Source of the DNA: Deinococcus grandis
GTDB lineage: Bacteria > Deinococcota > Deinococci > Deinococcales > Deinococcaceae
Length of the DNA: 64,000 nucleotides
Assembly: GCF_001485435.1 (NCBI RefSeq)
Contig: NZ_BCMS01000004.1
Location: 82,614-146,613, forward strand
Reading direction: 5' to 3'
Part shown: positions 40,035 through 49,790 of the stretch, piece by piece
Position numbering within the stretch: position 1 is the stretch's first letter
Layout of the letters: each line of letters opens with the position of its first letter
The notes under the pieces: model-generated
What the model was told of the DNA's origin: nothing
The model's database searches: none
What the model saw: the letters and a program-made list of their open reading frames with translations, nothing else
Program-made: the position numbers and the translations under genes

Positions 40035-43000
40035 TTATCGGGGCCGCGGCAACCGGGACGTGCCGCCCGACAGCTCTATGATTTCGATCTCGCCGGTCTT
40101 GATGCCACTTTCCAGGACGCCGTTGTCCACCGTGCCCATGAACTGCAGCAGCCCGCCTTTCCCCGCTTCTGGATAGGCGGACGTCGTGAATTCCCAGCCC
40201 GCCACTTCCGCCGTGTTCCCGGAGGGGCGTGGGACGGTGGAGGCTTTCAGCAGGCGCCTGGGGATCTTGACGACCACATCAGGGTTCCCGTCGCTGAACT
40301 GGTACCAGGCGGGCTTGAGTTGTGCCCCCAGGCTCACGTCGTTGGGATTCTTCACGAGGACGTTGGCCATGAAGGCTTCGCGGATGTCCCAGCCGTTCTC
40401 ACGCACCTTGTTCAGGGCGAACCGTGTGGTGTAGCGGTAGACGTAGGGGCTTCGTTCCAGGATGTCGTCGAGCAGGGCCTGGTACCGCGCGCCTGCGGCC
40501 TTGTCCTGCGCCGCCTGGGCGGGCGTCAGCTCCTCGCGCAGCACCACGGATTTGCCCCCGAATGTCTTGTCGGCCGCTCCACCGGGCACTTTCTGGTTCA
40601 GTAAGGCGACGCGAGCCGCGTTCAGCGGCCTGGTCGGGACGGGATTTTCGAGATTGAGGGTCAGCAGTCGACTCGCGAACTGCGGTGGAATGCTCTGGCT
40701 GTCGATCTCGGCCAGGACCTGCCGCACGCGGTTCAGCGGGTACTTGTTCAGCGTGGCCAGGAACTCGCCTGGCTTGTCCACCTTGCGCAGGAAGCCCTTG
40801 AGCTCCAGGGGATCCGGGACCTTCTTCAGGAGATTCCCCAGCAGTTGCGCGTTGTTGGTCTTGACGCCCCGTGCCGCCAGGACGTCCATCAGGGCCTCGT
40901 ACGTGGCCTTGTTGCCGATCTGGGCGACCAGTTGCTCCCGCGTGTACAGGCCGCGCAGGGCCGTTGTGCGCCCGGCACTGGCGCGCACCCCAGCCGCACT
41001 GGCGACCGCCATCACGGTCTGCCCGATCATCGTCAGGAACGCCTTGGCCGCCACCTTGATCTGCGTGGCGTTCCCACGGGAACTCCAGGCTGTCTTCAGC
41101 CACCGCGCGCCCGCTTCGAGAGCGGCCGCTCCGGCCGTGACGGCGCCCACCCCGGCGACTGCCGTGATGATGCCCTGCAACCCCACCGCCAGGAATTTCG
41201 TGACGGTGGTGGGTTCCGGCGCGGCCGCGAGCACCCCCACGAGCAACTCCGCGCCGATCAGCGCCGTGGTCGTCGCCAGGATCACGGGCCAGTGCTCTTT
41301 CACCGTCGCCCAGGCGTCCCCCAGCACTTCCCGCACGTACTGCGGCGACTCCAGCACGGAACGCATGATGTTCGCGCCGGGACTCTGCCCCATGGCGGCA
41401 TTCACCCGTGCCAGGGCTCCGCCGGTGATCGAGCCAGACTGAACGGTCCCCGCCAGGGTCTGCGCATACGCGGCGCCGGGAACCCACAGCAGGCTGCCCG
41501 CCTGGAGGGTCTGCCCGGCCTGGAATGCGCCCGTCCCCCGCTGACGGTTGACCTGCTCGAGCACATTCACGTAGTACCGGAGGTCCTGACCGGGCCGGAC
41601 GAGGGCGCGGTAGTAGCGTTCCGCCACGCCAATCGCGGTCGTCTGTTGGGCCACACGGATCAGGCGCGAGCCGGGATCGGGCAGGTTCGTGGTGACGCGC
41701 AGGGTCTGAAGCCACCCGCTCTGCCCGGACGGGAGGGACACCCGACTCCAGCCGTTCGCCGCCTGACTGATCACGCCGACTTTCGTACCGACCGGAAGAG
41801 GCTGTGGCAGGACCTTGCTGGCCTGCGCGTCCGGTTGCGTGCGGAGGTTGGCTCCGTCGGAGTGGGTGATGATGCCGACCCGACCGACCGACTGTGGAGT
41901 CGGCGTGCGGACGGGGGCCGTTCCCGCGGCGGGACGCCGCTGGAAGGTCGTGGTTGGTGTAACGGTCGAGTGAGGCCGGGGTTGGATGGCCCGCGTCGGC
42001 AGGCTGGTCTTCTGGGCCAGTCGTGCGCCCATGGTGCGCGCCTCCGCTTCCAGGCCAGCGTCCGGGTCGATCCCGGTCCCTACGCGGCCCTGACTCTGCT
42101 GCACCGTGTGCGTGACCTCATGCGCGAGGAGTTCAAAGCCGCTCTGGGTGTTCGGCTCGAACCGCCCCGCCTGGAAGAAGATGTCCGTGCCTGTCGTAAA
42201 CGCAATGGCATTCACGCCTTTGGCCAGCTTGTCGGCTTCCGCGTCGTCGTGGATGCGCACACGACTGAGGTCATGGTTGAGGCCCTGCTCCAGGTGCCGC
42301 TGCACGGCCTCCGGCAGTGGTGCGCCCCCGCCACGCCGCGCCTGGATGCGCTGCAACACGGGCTGTGTGGCCTCCGCGTCGAGTTCAGCCAGCTGCCGCT
42401 GCAGCGAGTGGGCCGTCTCCGCGTTCAGGGCGGCCTGCTCCTGGGCCTGCAGGCGCTGCAGGGCCTCGTCCGCCGCGCGTTGCAGGGGCAGCCGCTCACT
42501 GGAGGGCACCAGGCCCAGGACGACCCGGGAGACGGGGGCACTCACCGGGTGGCGCTGCAGGGTCGCGAGGTGCGTCCCGTACGTGGCGTACCGGGCGGCG
42601 GGGTCGCCGCGGTCCTGCCGGAACCCCTGCGCCAGGGTGTGCGCCACCTGCCGCTGCAGCGCCTGGAACTCCCCGTAGGCGCGGGCATCGAGGCGCTGGC
42701 CTTCAGCACCCTCGGCGCGGGCGCGCAGCACGGTCACCCAGTCCGATGGGGTCGTGGGCGCCGTGGGCACGGCAGGTGGCGAGCTGCGCGGTGCAGCCGA
42801 CAGGGGAACCAGGGCGTCCACCTGTCGCTGCAGTTGGGTGCGCGCGGCCGTCAGGCGGGCCGCTTCCTGCCCCTCCAGGGCAGCCGCGCGCAGGACCGGG
42901 GCGACGGCCTGACGCTGAGCCGTGACCGGGCGGGCTGTCTGCCGCTGCAGGGCGCGGTGGTGGTGCGCCAGCTCTTCAGGCGGGCGCTGGAGGTCCGGCC

Positions 43001-43058
43001 GTGCGGTGTGAGCTGGCCCGGCCGCCTTCCGCTGGAGCTGGTGGACACGCTCGGTCAT
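40035..43058 (-). CDS. DUF4157 polymorphic toxin-like protein
   Basis: 1007 aa. A Gln/Arg-rich helical N-terminus (about 1-230) is followed by a DUF4157 domain with LNHDLSRVRIHDDAEADKLA, AIAFTTGTDIFF and the metal motif LLAHEVTHTVQQ (HEVTH). Then come an SH3-like module (GANLRTQPDAQ to GQSGWLQTLRV), a LysM-like segment (QTLQAGSLLWVPG) and a hydrophobic stretch near 600-650. The last 150 residues, from ERSPYVYRYTTRF to GEIEIIELSGG, would be the toxic tip; an ADP-ribosyltransferase fold is conceivable (Arg, later ExE) but unproven. DUF4157 proteins are typical cargo of extracellular contractile injection systems; no injection genes are in the window. Confidence 0.65.
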   Translation of the reverse strand: MTERVHQLQRKAAGPAHTARPDLQRPPEELAHHHRALQRQTARPVTAQRQAVAPVLRAAALEGQEAARLTAARTQLQRQVDALVPLSAAPRSSPPAVPTAPTTPSDWVTVLRARAEGAEGQRLDARAYGEFQALQRQVAHTLAQGFRQDRGDPAARYATYGTHLATLQRHPVSAPVSRVVLGLVPSSERLPLQRAADEALQRLQAQEQAALNAETAHSLQRQLAELDAEATQPVLQRIQARRGGGAPLPEAVQRHLEQGLNHDLSRVRIHDDAEADKLAKGVNAIAFTTGTDIFFQAGRFEPNTQSGFELLAHEVTHTVQQSQGRVGTGIDPDAGLEAEARTMGARLAQKTSLPTRAIQPRPHSTVTPTTTFQRRPAAGTAPVRTPTPQSVGRVGIITHSDGANLRTQPDAQASKVLPQPLPVGTKVGVISQAANGWSRVSLPSGQSGWLQTLRVTTNLPDPGSRLIRVAQQTTAIGVAERYYRALVRPGQDLRYYVNVLEQVNRQRGTGAFQAGQTLQAGSLLWVPGAAYAQTLAGTVQSGSITGGALARVNAAMGQSPGANIMRSVLESPQYVREVLGDAWATVKEHWPVILATTTALIGAELLVGVLAAAPEPTTVTKFLAVGLQGIITAVAGVGAVTAGAAALEAGARWLKTAWSSRGNATQIKVAAKAFLTMIGQTVMAVASAAGVRASAGRTTALRGLYTREQLVAQIGNKATYEALMDVLAARGVKTNNAQLLGNLLKKVPDPLELKGFLRKVDKPGEFLATLNKYPLNRVRQVLAEIDSQSIPPQFASRLLTLNLENPVPTRPLNAARVALLNQKVPGGAADKTFGGKSVVLREELTPAQAAQDKAAGARYQALLDDILERSPYVYRYTTRFALNKVRENGWDIREAFMANVLVKNPNDVSLGAQLKPAWYQFSDGNPDVVVKIPRRLLKASTVPRPSGNTAEVAGWEFTTSAYPEAGKGGLLQFMGTVDNGVLESGIKTGEIEIIELSGGTSRLPRPR

Positions 43059-43140
43059 GACGGGCACGCTAGCGCACAACTGACCGCGAGGTGAGCTCAT
43101 TTGCGCGGGTCACTCGGGCGCGGTCTCCGCTCTCCCCTGC

Positions 43141-46100
43141 TCAGTCGGCGGCGTGCTGGGCGAACAGCTCGGCCTGCTCGATCACCGTGCGGCTGGCGGT
43201 CTCCTGCTTGTCCGGTGGGTACCCGTGCTTGCGTAGCACCCGTTTGACCATCCGGCGCAGGTTCGCGCGGGCCTGCTCCCGTAGGTGCCAGTCGATCGTG
43301 GCGTTCCGGCGGACCGTCTCGGCAATGTCCCGCGCGATGTCCCGCAGCTGCTCGTCCCCCAGGATCTTCACGGCGCTGTCGTTGACTTCCAGCGCGTCGT
43401 AAAACGCGATCTCGTCCTCGGTGAGGTTCAGGGCCTCCCCGCGGGCCTGCGCCTCGCGCATCTGACGGGCCAGGTCGAGCAGCTCCTCGATCACCTGCGC
43501 GGTTTCGATGCTGCGGCTCTGGTAGCGCCCGATGGCCGCCTCGAGCTTCTCGCTGAACGCGCGGGACTGCACGGCGTTGCGGCGGCTGCGGGCGCGCACC
43601 TCGTCCCGCAGGAGCTTGTCGAGCAGTTCCACCGCGAGGTTCTTCTGCGGCATGTTCTGCACGTCCTCCAGGAACTTCGGCGACAGGATCGAGATGTCCG
43701 GCTTCTTCAGTCCGGCCGCGGCGAACACGTCGATCACGCCGTCCGGCGCGACGGCCTGCTCCACGAGCTGCTGCACGGCGGCGTTCACGTCATGCCGGGC
43801 CTGGGCGGTGCTCGTGACGTCCTGCTTGCTCAGCGCGGCCCGCACGGTCTGCAGGAAGACGACCTCCTCGCGCACGGCCAGCGCTTCCGGGTGCGGCACG
43901 GCCAGCGCGTACGCCTTGCCTAGCTGCAGCACCTCCCGGATGAAGCGCTCCTTGGCCTTGTCGCGTTTGGCCAGCACGAACTCCTGGGCGTTCACGATCA
44001 GGCTCACGCGCTCGGTGGGTGTGCCGCCCATGAAGTCCGAGTAGTCGAAGCCGTGCAGGATGCCGCGCACCACGTCCAGCTTCTCCGCCATGAAGTCCAG
44101 CGCCGCCTCGACATCCAGCGTGGGCGTCCCTTGCCCGCCGCTCGTGGCGTAGATGCCCAGTGCGTCCTTGAGGCTGTTCGCGAGGCCCAGGTAATCGACG
44201 ACTAGCCCGCCGGGCTTGTCCGCGAAGACCCGGTTCACGCGGGCGATGGCCTGCATCAGCCCGTGGCCCTGCATGGGCTTGTCGAGGTACATGGTGTGCA
44301 GGCTGGGTACGTCAAAGCCCGTGAGCCACATGTCACGCACGATCACGAGCTTCATGGGACTGCCCGGGTCCCGGAAGTGATCCGCGATGGCCTTGTTCCG
44401 CGCCTTGCTGCGGATGTGGTCCTGCCAGGCCGGGTCGTCGTTCGCACTGCCCGTCATCACGACCTTGACCACGCCTTCCTGGTCGCCGGTGCCTGCCCAC
44501 TCTGGCCGCAGGCGGATCAGCTCGTCGTACAGCGCCACGCAGATCCGGCGGGACATCGCCACGACCATGCCCTTGCCCTCCAGAACGCTCTGACGCGCCT
44601 TGAAGTGCGTCACGAGGTCCTGCGCGACCGCCCGGACACGCTCCGGGGCGCCCACCAGGGCTTCCAGCGCCGCCCACTTCGTCTTGAGCTTCTCGCGGCT
44701 GCTGTCTTCCTCCCCCTCTGTGATCTCCTCGAAGTCCTCGTCCAGCGTCGCCCAGGCGACCTCGTCGGTTGTGAGGCGTACCAGACGGGACTCGTAGTAG
44801 ATCGGGACGGTCGCGCCGTCCTCCACGGCGCGCTGCACGTCGTACACGTCGATGTATTCCCCGAAGATCGCGCGGGTGTCGGCGTCCTTGGACTCGATGG
44901 GCGTGCCCGTGAACCCCAGGAACGTCGCGTTCGGCAGGGCGTCCCGGATGTGCTTCGCGAAGCCGTAGGTGAGCACGCCGTCCTTCCCCAGCCGGGCATT
45001 CAGGCCGTACTGGCTGCGGTGCGCCTCGTCCGCGATCACGATGATGTTCCGCCGCTCCGACAGGGTCGGGAAGGCGTCCCCACGCTCCTCGGGCAGGAAC
45101 TTCTGGATGGTCGTGAACACCACGCCGCCCGCGGCGCGCTCCCCGAGTTTCTGCCGCAACTCCGAACGGGCCGTGACCTGCTCCGGGACCTGCCGCAGCA
45201 GGCCCGAGGCGCGGCTGAACGTCCCGAACAGCTGATCGTCCAGGTCGTTGCGGTCCGTGAGGACCACCAGCGTCGGATTAGCGAGTTCCGGCTGCACGAC
45301 CAGCTTCCCGGCGTAAAACACCATGGTCAGGCTCTTCCCGCTGCCCTGCGTGTGCCACACCACGCCGCCCCGGCGGTCCCCGGCGACGCCGCTGGCCTCC
45401 ACAGTCGTCTGCACGGCCCGCTGCACCGCGTGGTACTGGTGGTACGCCGCGACCTTCTTCTTCACGTCAGGGCCGTCCACTTCGAACACCACGAAGTGCC
45501 GCAGCAGGTCCGTGAGCACCTCCGGCGTGAACGCGCCCTTGATCAGGGTCTCCAGGCTCTCGGGGTGGACCTCGCGGCCCGTGACGGTCTTCCACGGCTG
45601 GAAGCGCTCGAACGCCGCGCCCGCCACGCCCAGGCGCGCCTGACTGCCATCCGAGATCACCAGCAGCGCGTTGTACGCGAACAGGCGCGTGAGCTGCTTC
45701 TGGTACGTCTGCAGCTGTGTGTACGCCTTCTCGATGGTGGCGTTGGCGTCCTTGGTGTTCTTGAACTCGAAGATCACCAGCGGCAGCCCGTTGATGAACA
45801 CGATCACGTCCGGGCGCCGCTCGACCTGCCCCTCCACCACCGTGAACTGGTTGACGGCCAGGAAGGCGTTCCGGCGCGGCTGCGCGAAGTCGATGACCTG
45901 GAGGTGCTCGGCGCGGACGCCGCCCAGCCCGTCCGGGAGTTCCACCTGCACGCCGTCCGTGATCAGGCGGTGCATTCCCTGGTTCGCCTGGAGCCCCACC
46001 CCGACCGGGTTCGACAGCTGCCGGACGGCCTCCGCGATCGCCTCGGGGCTCGCCCCGGGATTCAGGCGGACCAGCGCCGCGCGCAGCGGGCCGTCGAGCA

Positions 46101-46239
46101 CCACGTCCTGGTACGAGGCCCGCTGCGCGCCGGGTGTTTCGGGGGCGATGTCCGGCCCGAAGGCAGTCTCGAATCCCTGGCCGCGCAGCCACTCCAGCGC
46201 GGCCAGTTCGACCGTCTCTTCGTTGTAGGAGGACGCCAT
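43141..46239 (-). CDS. hsdR: type I restriction endonuclease subunit R
   Basis: 1032 aa. The N-terminal nuclease domain shows RRPDVIVFINGLPLVIFEFK (PD-ExK). The translocase has HTQGSGKSLTMVFYAGKL, IADEAHRSQYG (DEAH), FTGTPIE and a C-terminal helical domain that contacts the methylase. It cuts unmodified DNA after ATP-driven translocation. It is separated from hsdM and hsdS by about 5 kb of other genes on the same strand. The start MASSYNEE is shared with a truncated second copy near 50 kb. Confidence 0.9.
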   Translation of the reverse strand: MASSYNEETVELAALEWLRGQGFETAFGPDIAPETPGAQRASYQDVVLDGPLRAALVRLNPGASPEAIAEAVRQLSNPVGVGLQANQGMHRLITDGVQVELPDGLGGVRAEHLQVIDFAQPRRNAFLAVNQFTVVEGQVERRPDVIVFINGLPLVIFEFKNTKDANATIEKAYTQLQTYQKQLTRLFAYNALLVISDGSQARLGVAGAAFERFQPWKTVTGREVHPESLETLIKGAFTPEVLTDLLRHFVVFEVDGPDVKKKVAAYHQYHAVQRAVQTTVEASGVAGDRRGGVVWHTQGSGKSLTMVFYAGKLVVQPELANPTLVVLTDRNDLDDQLFGTFSRASGLLRQVPEQVTARSELRQKLGERAAGGVVFTTIQKFLPEERGDAFPTLSERRNIIVIADEAHRSQYGLNARLGKDGVLTYGFAKHIRDALPNATFLGFTGTPIESKDADTRAIFGEYIDVYDVQRAVEDGATVPIYYESRLVRLTTDEVAWATLDEDFEEITEGEEDSSREKLKTKWAALEALVGAPERVRAVAQDLVTHFKARQSVLEGKGMVVAMSRRICVALYDELIRLRPEWAGTGDQEGVVKVVMTGSANDDPAWQDHIRSKARNKAIADHFRDPGSPMKLVIVRDMWLTGFDVPSLHTMYLDKPMQGHGLMQAIARVNRVFADKPGGLVVDYLGLANSLKDALGIYATSGGQGTPTLDVEAALDFMAEKLDVVRGILHGFDYSDFMGGTPTERVSLIVNAQEFVLAKRDKAKERFIREVLQLGKAYALAVPHPEALAVREEVVFLQTVRAALSKQDVTSTAQARHDVNAAVQQLVEQAVAPDGVIDVFAAAGLKKPDISILSPKFLEDVQNMPQKNLAVELLDKLLRDEVRARSRRNAVQSRAFSEKLEAAIGRYQSRSIETAQVIEELLDLARQMREAQARGEALNLTEDEIAFYDALEVNDSAVKILGDEQLRDIARDIAETVRRNATIDWHLREQARANLRRMVKRVLRKHGYPPDKQETASRTVIEQAELFAQHAAD

Positions 46240-46336
46240 CCCGCGGAGTGTACCCTCACGCGTCCACACGCACACACGCAGATGCCCAGGGCAGGTGAGG
46301 CACCCTCACAAGGGGGAGACTGGTAAGGTTCGCGGG
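46240..46336. promoter_or_regulatory. divergent promoter region, hsdR/lipoprotein
   Basis: The 97-bp gap between divergent starts is repeated nearly unchanged at 50148-50244. It contains two ACCCTCAC repeats. No clear -35/-10 pair stands out. Confidence 0.45.
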
Positions 46337-46783
46337 ATGACTCGAATTGTGCTCGCCGCGCTCTGCGCTGGCCTGATCCTGAGTGCCTGCGGACAACGCT
46401 ACTCCGATTCCGCCAAGTACACCGCGCCCGTCGGCTACGACACCACCAAAGGCCAGTGCAACCCCAACTACAACTACCCGCCGGGCAGCCCTTGCAACAA
46501 CCCACAGCCCCCAGCGACCACCAAAGGCATGCGTGTCACCGTCGAAACCATCAACTGCGCCGCAAACTACAGCTACATCTGGGGGAACACGATGTACTCC
46601 GGCACGGCGTCCAGCGTTGATCGGACCTTGAGTGCCTCCGCTGGCGACGTGATTGCCGTCACCGCGCAGAGCACCTGCGGCGCCGGTGGCTCCGCAACGG
46701 TGAAGCTCTACAAGGACTCCACGCTCGTAGCGTCAGACTCGAAGGTCGGCCCGGAGGTCGCGCGGGCCAGCGCGACCTACTGA
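46337..46783 (+). CDS. small lipoprotein (148 aa)
   Basis: A lipoprotein signal peptide MTRIVLAALCAGLILSACGQ with the lipobox Cys at 18. The mature part has a Pro/Asn-rich start (CNPNYNYPPGSPCNNPQPP) and a beta-rich domain (TVETINCAANYSYIWGNTMY, SAGDVIAVTAQSTCGAGGSA) with paired cysteines. Probably exported and anchored to a membrane; function unknown. A broken copy lies at 50245. Confidence 0.65.
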   Translation: MTRIVLAALCAGLILSACGQRYSDSAKYTAPVGYDTTKGQCNPNYNYPPGSPCNNPQPPATTKGMRVTVETINCAANYSYIWGNTMYSGTASSVDRTLSASAGDVIAVTAQSTCGAGGSATVKLYKDSTLVASDSKVGPEVARASATY

Positions 46784-46797
46784 CATGGGGGCGTCTT

Positions 46798-47112
46798 GTG
46801 ACTGGCCGTGATGCGTTAGGGCCTCAGTTCGCCAACAGGGACGAAGACCGCGTGCGGGTGTACGACATCGCGCTGTCCCTCGCGTATGCCCCTGACATAC
46901 GGCAGGCGTTGGTGGTGGTCTGCGAGGAGCATCCACTGCTCATCGTTGAGGTCCTGTCGCCTACGCTGATGAGACTCACCACCACCCCTTCCTGGCCCGT
47001 CAGGCACTCTGACATGCCGTTCCGGCTGTACTGCTTCCACATGCATGCGATGATGCGTGCCCAGAAAGTCCGGGACGGATGCTCAGACATCCACGGCATG
47101 CCGCTCACCTGA
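46798..47112 (+). CDS. hypothetical protein, paralogue A (104 aa)
   Basis: GTG start 14 nt after the lipoprotein stop. YDIALSLAYAPDIRQALVVV and VEVLSPTLMRLTTTPSWPVR are conserved in its paralogue at 50316. Conservation of the protein while the DNA drifts suggests both copies were selected. Not recognised as a family. Confidence 0.6.
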   Translation: MTGRDALGPQFANRDEDRVRVYDIALSLAYAPDIRQALVVVCEEHPLLIVEVLSPTLMRLTTTPSWPVRHSDMPFRLYCFHMHAMMRAQKVRDGCSDIHGMPLT

Positions 47113-47154
47113 GTTGGTGAGGGTCTGCACGCTTGACCTGTTCGCCTTCTGATT

Positions 47155-47186
47155 GGCAGCCTTCCGACGCTGTCCTGAAGGCTGCC
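47155..47186. terminator. bidirectional terminator-like hairpin
   Basis: GGCAGCCTTC and GAAGGCTGCC pair perfectly around 12 nt, between the convergent ends of the genes at 47112 and 47215. Confidence 0.5.
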
Positions 47187-47214
47187 GAGTCCAGCAAGCC
47201 CAGCCTGCACCAGA

Positions 47215-47997
47215 TCACAGCAGGGTCGGCAGAGTGTCCTGTGAGTGCATCAGGACGCAGGAGTGGATCAGCGGGGAACTCAGCGGCAGATTCCGGCCCA
47301 GAAACACGCGCGCGTACCATTCGCCGTACGCGCCGACGTACCCTCCGCCCCGCCAGCACCGATTGTCCACGCCGAACAGGTCCAACACATCGTTAGCGAA
47401 CCCTGAATCGGCCGCCACGTACGCGTAATAGGCCGCCTGGGGATCCAGCCCACGGTCCTGCTCAGCCGGGTCCCGGTACAGGTAGAAGTCCTCACCCGAA
47501 AGGCCATAGTGCTCCAGTGGGGGACGTGTTCCACCATGAATGTTCAGGAGCTGGTCGGTCACCTGGGCCGCCGCGCCCATGCGGTGATGATCAGTGGCCA
47601 GGTAAGCCAGTGCTTTCCACGTGCCGGGGAACAGGTCGAGCGGCTCCTCCTGGTCCGTCCGGACGGTCACGACGTAGAACTCATCCTCAAGGTAGGCAGG
47701 TTCCGGGAAGCCTTCCTCCGACTTGATCGTCTCGGTATGCCACGCCACCCGCCACCTGGAACTCATGTACCCGCTGTACTTCTCCGGGTCGGTGTCGTCG
47801 ACGCCGCCGTACAGGCGGCGCGCGGCGTCCTGGACGGTCAGGCCCTGCATCTCCTCGTAGTCCCCAAAGCAGACGTAGGGGCGGTGGAGCGGGCCGAGCT
47901 GACCCGTGAAAGCCCGCTTCGGGATCAGGCGGATGAGGAGGCCCGGGCGGGTGCGGAGGATGAGGCGCTGACGAATCTGTTCAGAGTCTTTGGTCAT
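47215..47997 (-). CDS. hypothetical protein (260 aa)
   Basis: Not recognised. It is rich in aromatic residues with an alpha/beta pattern (LTVQDAARRLYGGVDDTDPE, WHTETIKSEEGFPEPAYLED, RGGGYVGAYGEWYARVFLG). It lies within the type I R-M locus; immunity or SUKH-like roles are possible but no signature is clear. Confidence 0.55.
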   Translation of the reverse strand: MTKDSEQIRQRLILRTRPGLLIRLIPKRAFTGQLGPLHRPYVCFGDYEEMQGLTVQDAARRLYGGVDDTDPEKYSGYMSSRWRVAWHTETIKSEEGFPEPAYLEDEFYVVTVRTDQEEPLDLFPGTWKALAYLATDHHRMGAAAQVTDQLLNIHGGTRPPLEHYGLSGEDFYLYRDPAEQDRGLDPQAAYYAYVAADSGFANDVLDLFGVDNRCWRGGGYVGAYGEWYARVFLGRNLPLSSPLIHSCVLMHSQDTLPTLL

Positions 47998-48075
47998 TGT
48001 TGCTGCCTTGAAGGGGTGAATGAGGGTCGCCCGGCTGGGGCCGCGCTGATGGTTGGTCGCGGATGGCGCCGTATT

Positions 48076-48777
48076 TCATGGGGTCTGGGCTACCGTCAGG
48101 TCAGCCCATGGGGCCAGGATCCGGTCGTAGATGGCCTGCGCCTCCCAGGTGTCCTGGTGGAGGGGAAGCACCACACCAACCCCGAAGTCAATCCAGCACC
48201 AGTCGGGGGCGTCCATCTGCGACAGGAGCAGGATGAGCGTGCGCACGTCCGGCGCGTCCGGGAACTGCTCGTGAAAGAGACGGGTGCCGCTGGACTCCTG
48301 AGCCACCAGACGGCCCTGCCGGGTCTGCCACACGACCGTCTGAGATTCCCGCCCCGCGTAGTCGCGGCTGCGTCCGGGCGTGGCTGTGAACACCTGCAGG
48401 CGGACCGTCAGGGACTGGCCTACACGCGCCTCGGCTTCTTTCAGGCGAGCGTCGAAGGTCCGGTTGCGGGCCTGCGCCAGGAAGTCAGGCCAGGCCCAGC
48501 GAGCGGCCAGGATGTCCGACGCCGGGAAGTGCGGCGCGGCGGTCCCTTCCACGCCTTTCTCCACGCACCACTGCACGAACACCTGATCGCCCGCTTCCCC
48601 CCAGGGCCACAGGCCGAACTTCGCGCGGTGATGCGCCGGGTTCTCGTACGAATCTGGCAGCAACCACACGGGCGTCGTGTCCGGCCGCTCAGTGCTGTAC
48701 AGCAGGATCCCCAGTTGGACCGGCGCGGCCTGCTGCACCGCGTGGGCGAGCTCGCGGGGGCTGTGGTACCGACTCAC
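48076..48777 (-). CDS. hypothetical protein (233 aa)
   Basis: Not recognised. The GTG start overlaps the stop of the DUF4268 gene (GTGA), implying one translational unit. It contains RELAHAVQQAAPVQLGILLY, FPASDILAARWAWPDFLAQA and a C-terminal WCWIDFGVGVVLPLHQDTWE. Confidence 0.55.
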   Translation of the reverse strand: MSRYHSPRELAHAVQQAAPVQLGILLYSTERPDTTPVWLLPDSYENPAHHRAKFGLWPWGEAGDQVFVQWCVEKGVEGTAAPHFPASDILAARWAWPDFLAQARNRTFDARLKEAEARVGQSLTVRLQVFTATPGRSRDYAGRESQTVVWQTRQGRLVAQESSGTRLFHEQFPDAPDVRTLILLLSQMDAPDWCWIDFGVGVVLPLHQDTWEAQAIYDRILAPWADLTVAQTP

Positions 48778-49778
48778 GCTTCGTCCTCGTCCAGTGCGCC
48801 TTCGTCACCAGGTCCGACGGGAATGTCCTGCAGAACCTTGATGCGCGGAGAGAACACCCGGTGTAGTGCCTGCAGGTGCTTCAGGAACCATGCGTGCTGC
48901 TCACCCCAGGTCGTGTCGTCCCGGACGTCAGGCACCTCCAATCGAAGTTCGACCTGCGACTGCTTCTTACCGAGATTTTCCGTCCACATCATCGGGAAGC
49001 CCAGCGCTGCCTCAATCTCGTCCTTCTGCAGCAACAGCTGCCGGTAGTAGTCCTTGGACAGATTGGAGTACAGCCCCACCGTCAGGATGCTCTTCTGCGT
49101 GTTGATCCGCGCGCCCACCCAGAATCCACTGCGGCCCACAGAGAAGTCCATCCAGTGCACGGCCTGTGGCCGCTTGATACTCAGGGGCCCTGCATTGGGC
49201 TTGGCGTACTCGACGAAGGCCTGCCAGTACGCGAGTTTCAGCTGATCCGTCCCGGTGAGCGCCTCCGCCTGCTCAGTGGTCGCTTTCAACCAGTCATTGG
49301 GCTGACTGACCACGTTGAACTTCGGGGCGGGCATGGACGAGCCGATCTGCCAGAGTTCCACTTCCAGCCCGAAGAAGTTCACGCCCTCCGCCGTACTGCG
49401 GTTCAACCAGTCCAGTGCCGCCCGGTGCTCATCCGTGAACCGCTCGGCGATCCATACGATGGTTACGGCCTCCAGCCCGGCGGCGTACGTGATCAACTGC
49501 CCAAGGTGCGAGTGGTCGGTCTTCCCGAACTGGTTCTCGATCAGCACGCGCGCGTGCGTACTGCTGTCACTGCACAGGAGGTCCGCGCGGAACGGGCCGA
49601 CCCACTGCTCACGGCCGACAAATTCCAGCTCCATGCCGATGGTCTCCCCGAGCAGGGCCAGTGAGTCGTCTTCAGCCAGCCACGGCGTGAAGTTCTGCGC
49701 CTCGTTGGGCCAGACGGTGCGGATGTCCTCAAGGCGTCTCAGTCGCCCAAGCGGTTGTGCAGTGACGTTCAGCGTCAT
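48774..49778 (-). CDS. DUF4268 family, PD-(D/E)xK nuclease fold
   Basis: 334 aa. RADLLCSDSSTHARVLIENQ followed by FGKTDHSHLGQLITYAAGLE has the Asp and ExQ pattern of PD-(D/E)xK enzymes, here with Gln instead of the catalytic Lys. The C-terminal part (FWVGARINTQKSILTVGLYS onward) is the DUF4268 domain. These proteins are frequent near restriction-modification and defence genes. It is coupled to the next gene by a 4-nt overlap. Confidence 0.7.
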   Translation of the reverse strand: MTLNVTAQPLGRLRRLEDIRTVWPNEAQNFTPWLAEDDSLALLGETIGMELEFVGREQWVGPFRADLLCSDSSTHARVLIENQFGKTDHSHLGQLITYAAGLEAVTIVWIAERFTDEHRAALDWLNRSTAEGVNFFGLEVELWQIGSSMPAPKFNVVSQPNDWLKATTEQAEALTGTDQLKLAYWQAFVEYAKPNAGPLSIKRPQAVHWMDFSVGRSGFWVGARINTQKSILTVGLYSNLSKDYYRQLLLQKDEIEAALGFPMMWTENLGKKQSQVELRLEVPDVRDDTTWGEQHAWFLKHLQALHRVFSPRIKVLQDIPVGPGDEGALDEDEA

Positions 49779-49790
49779 ACGGGTGTGACC

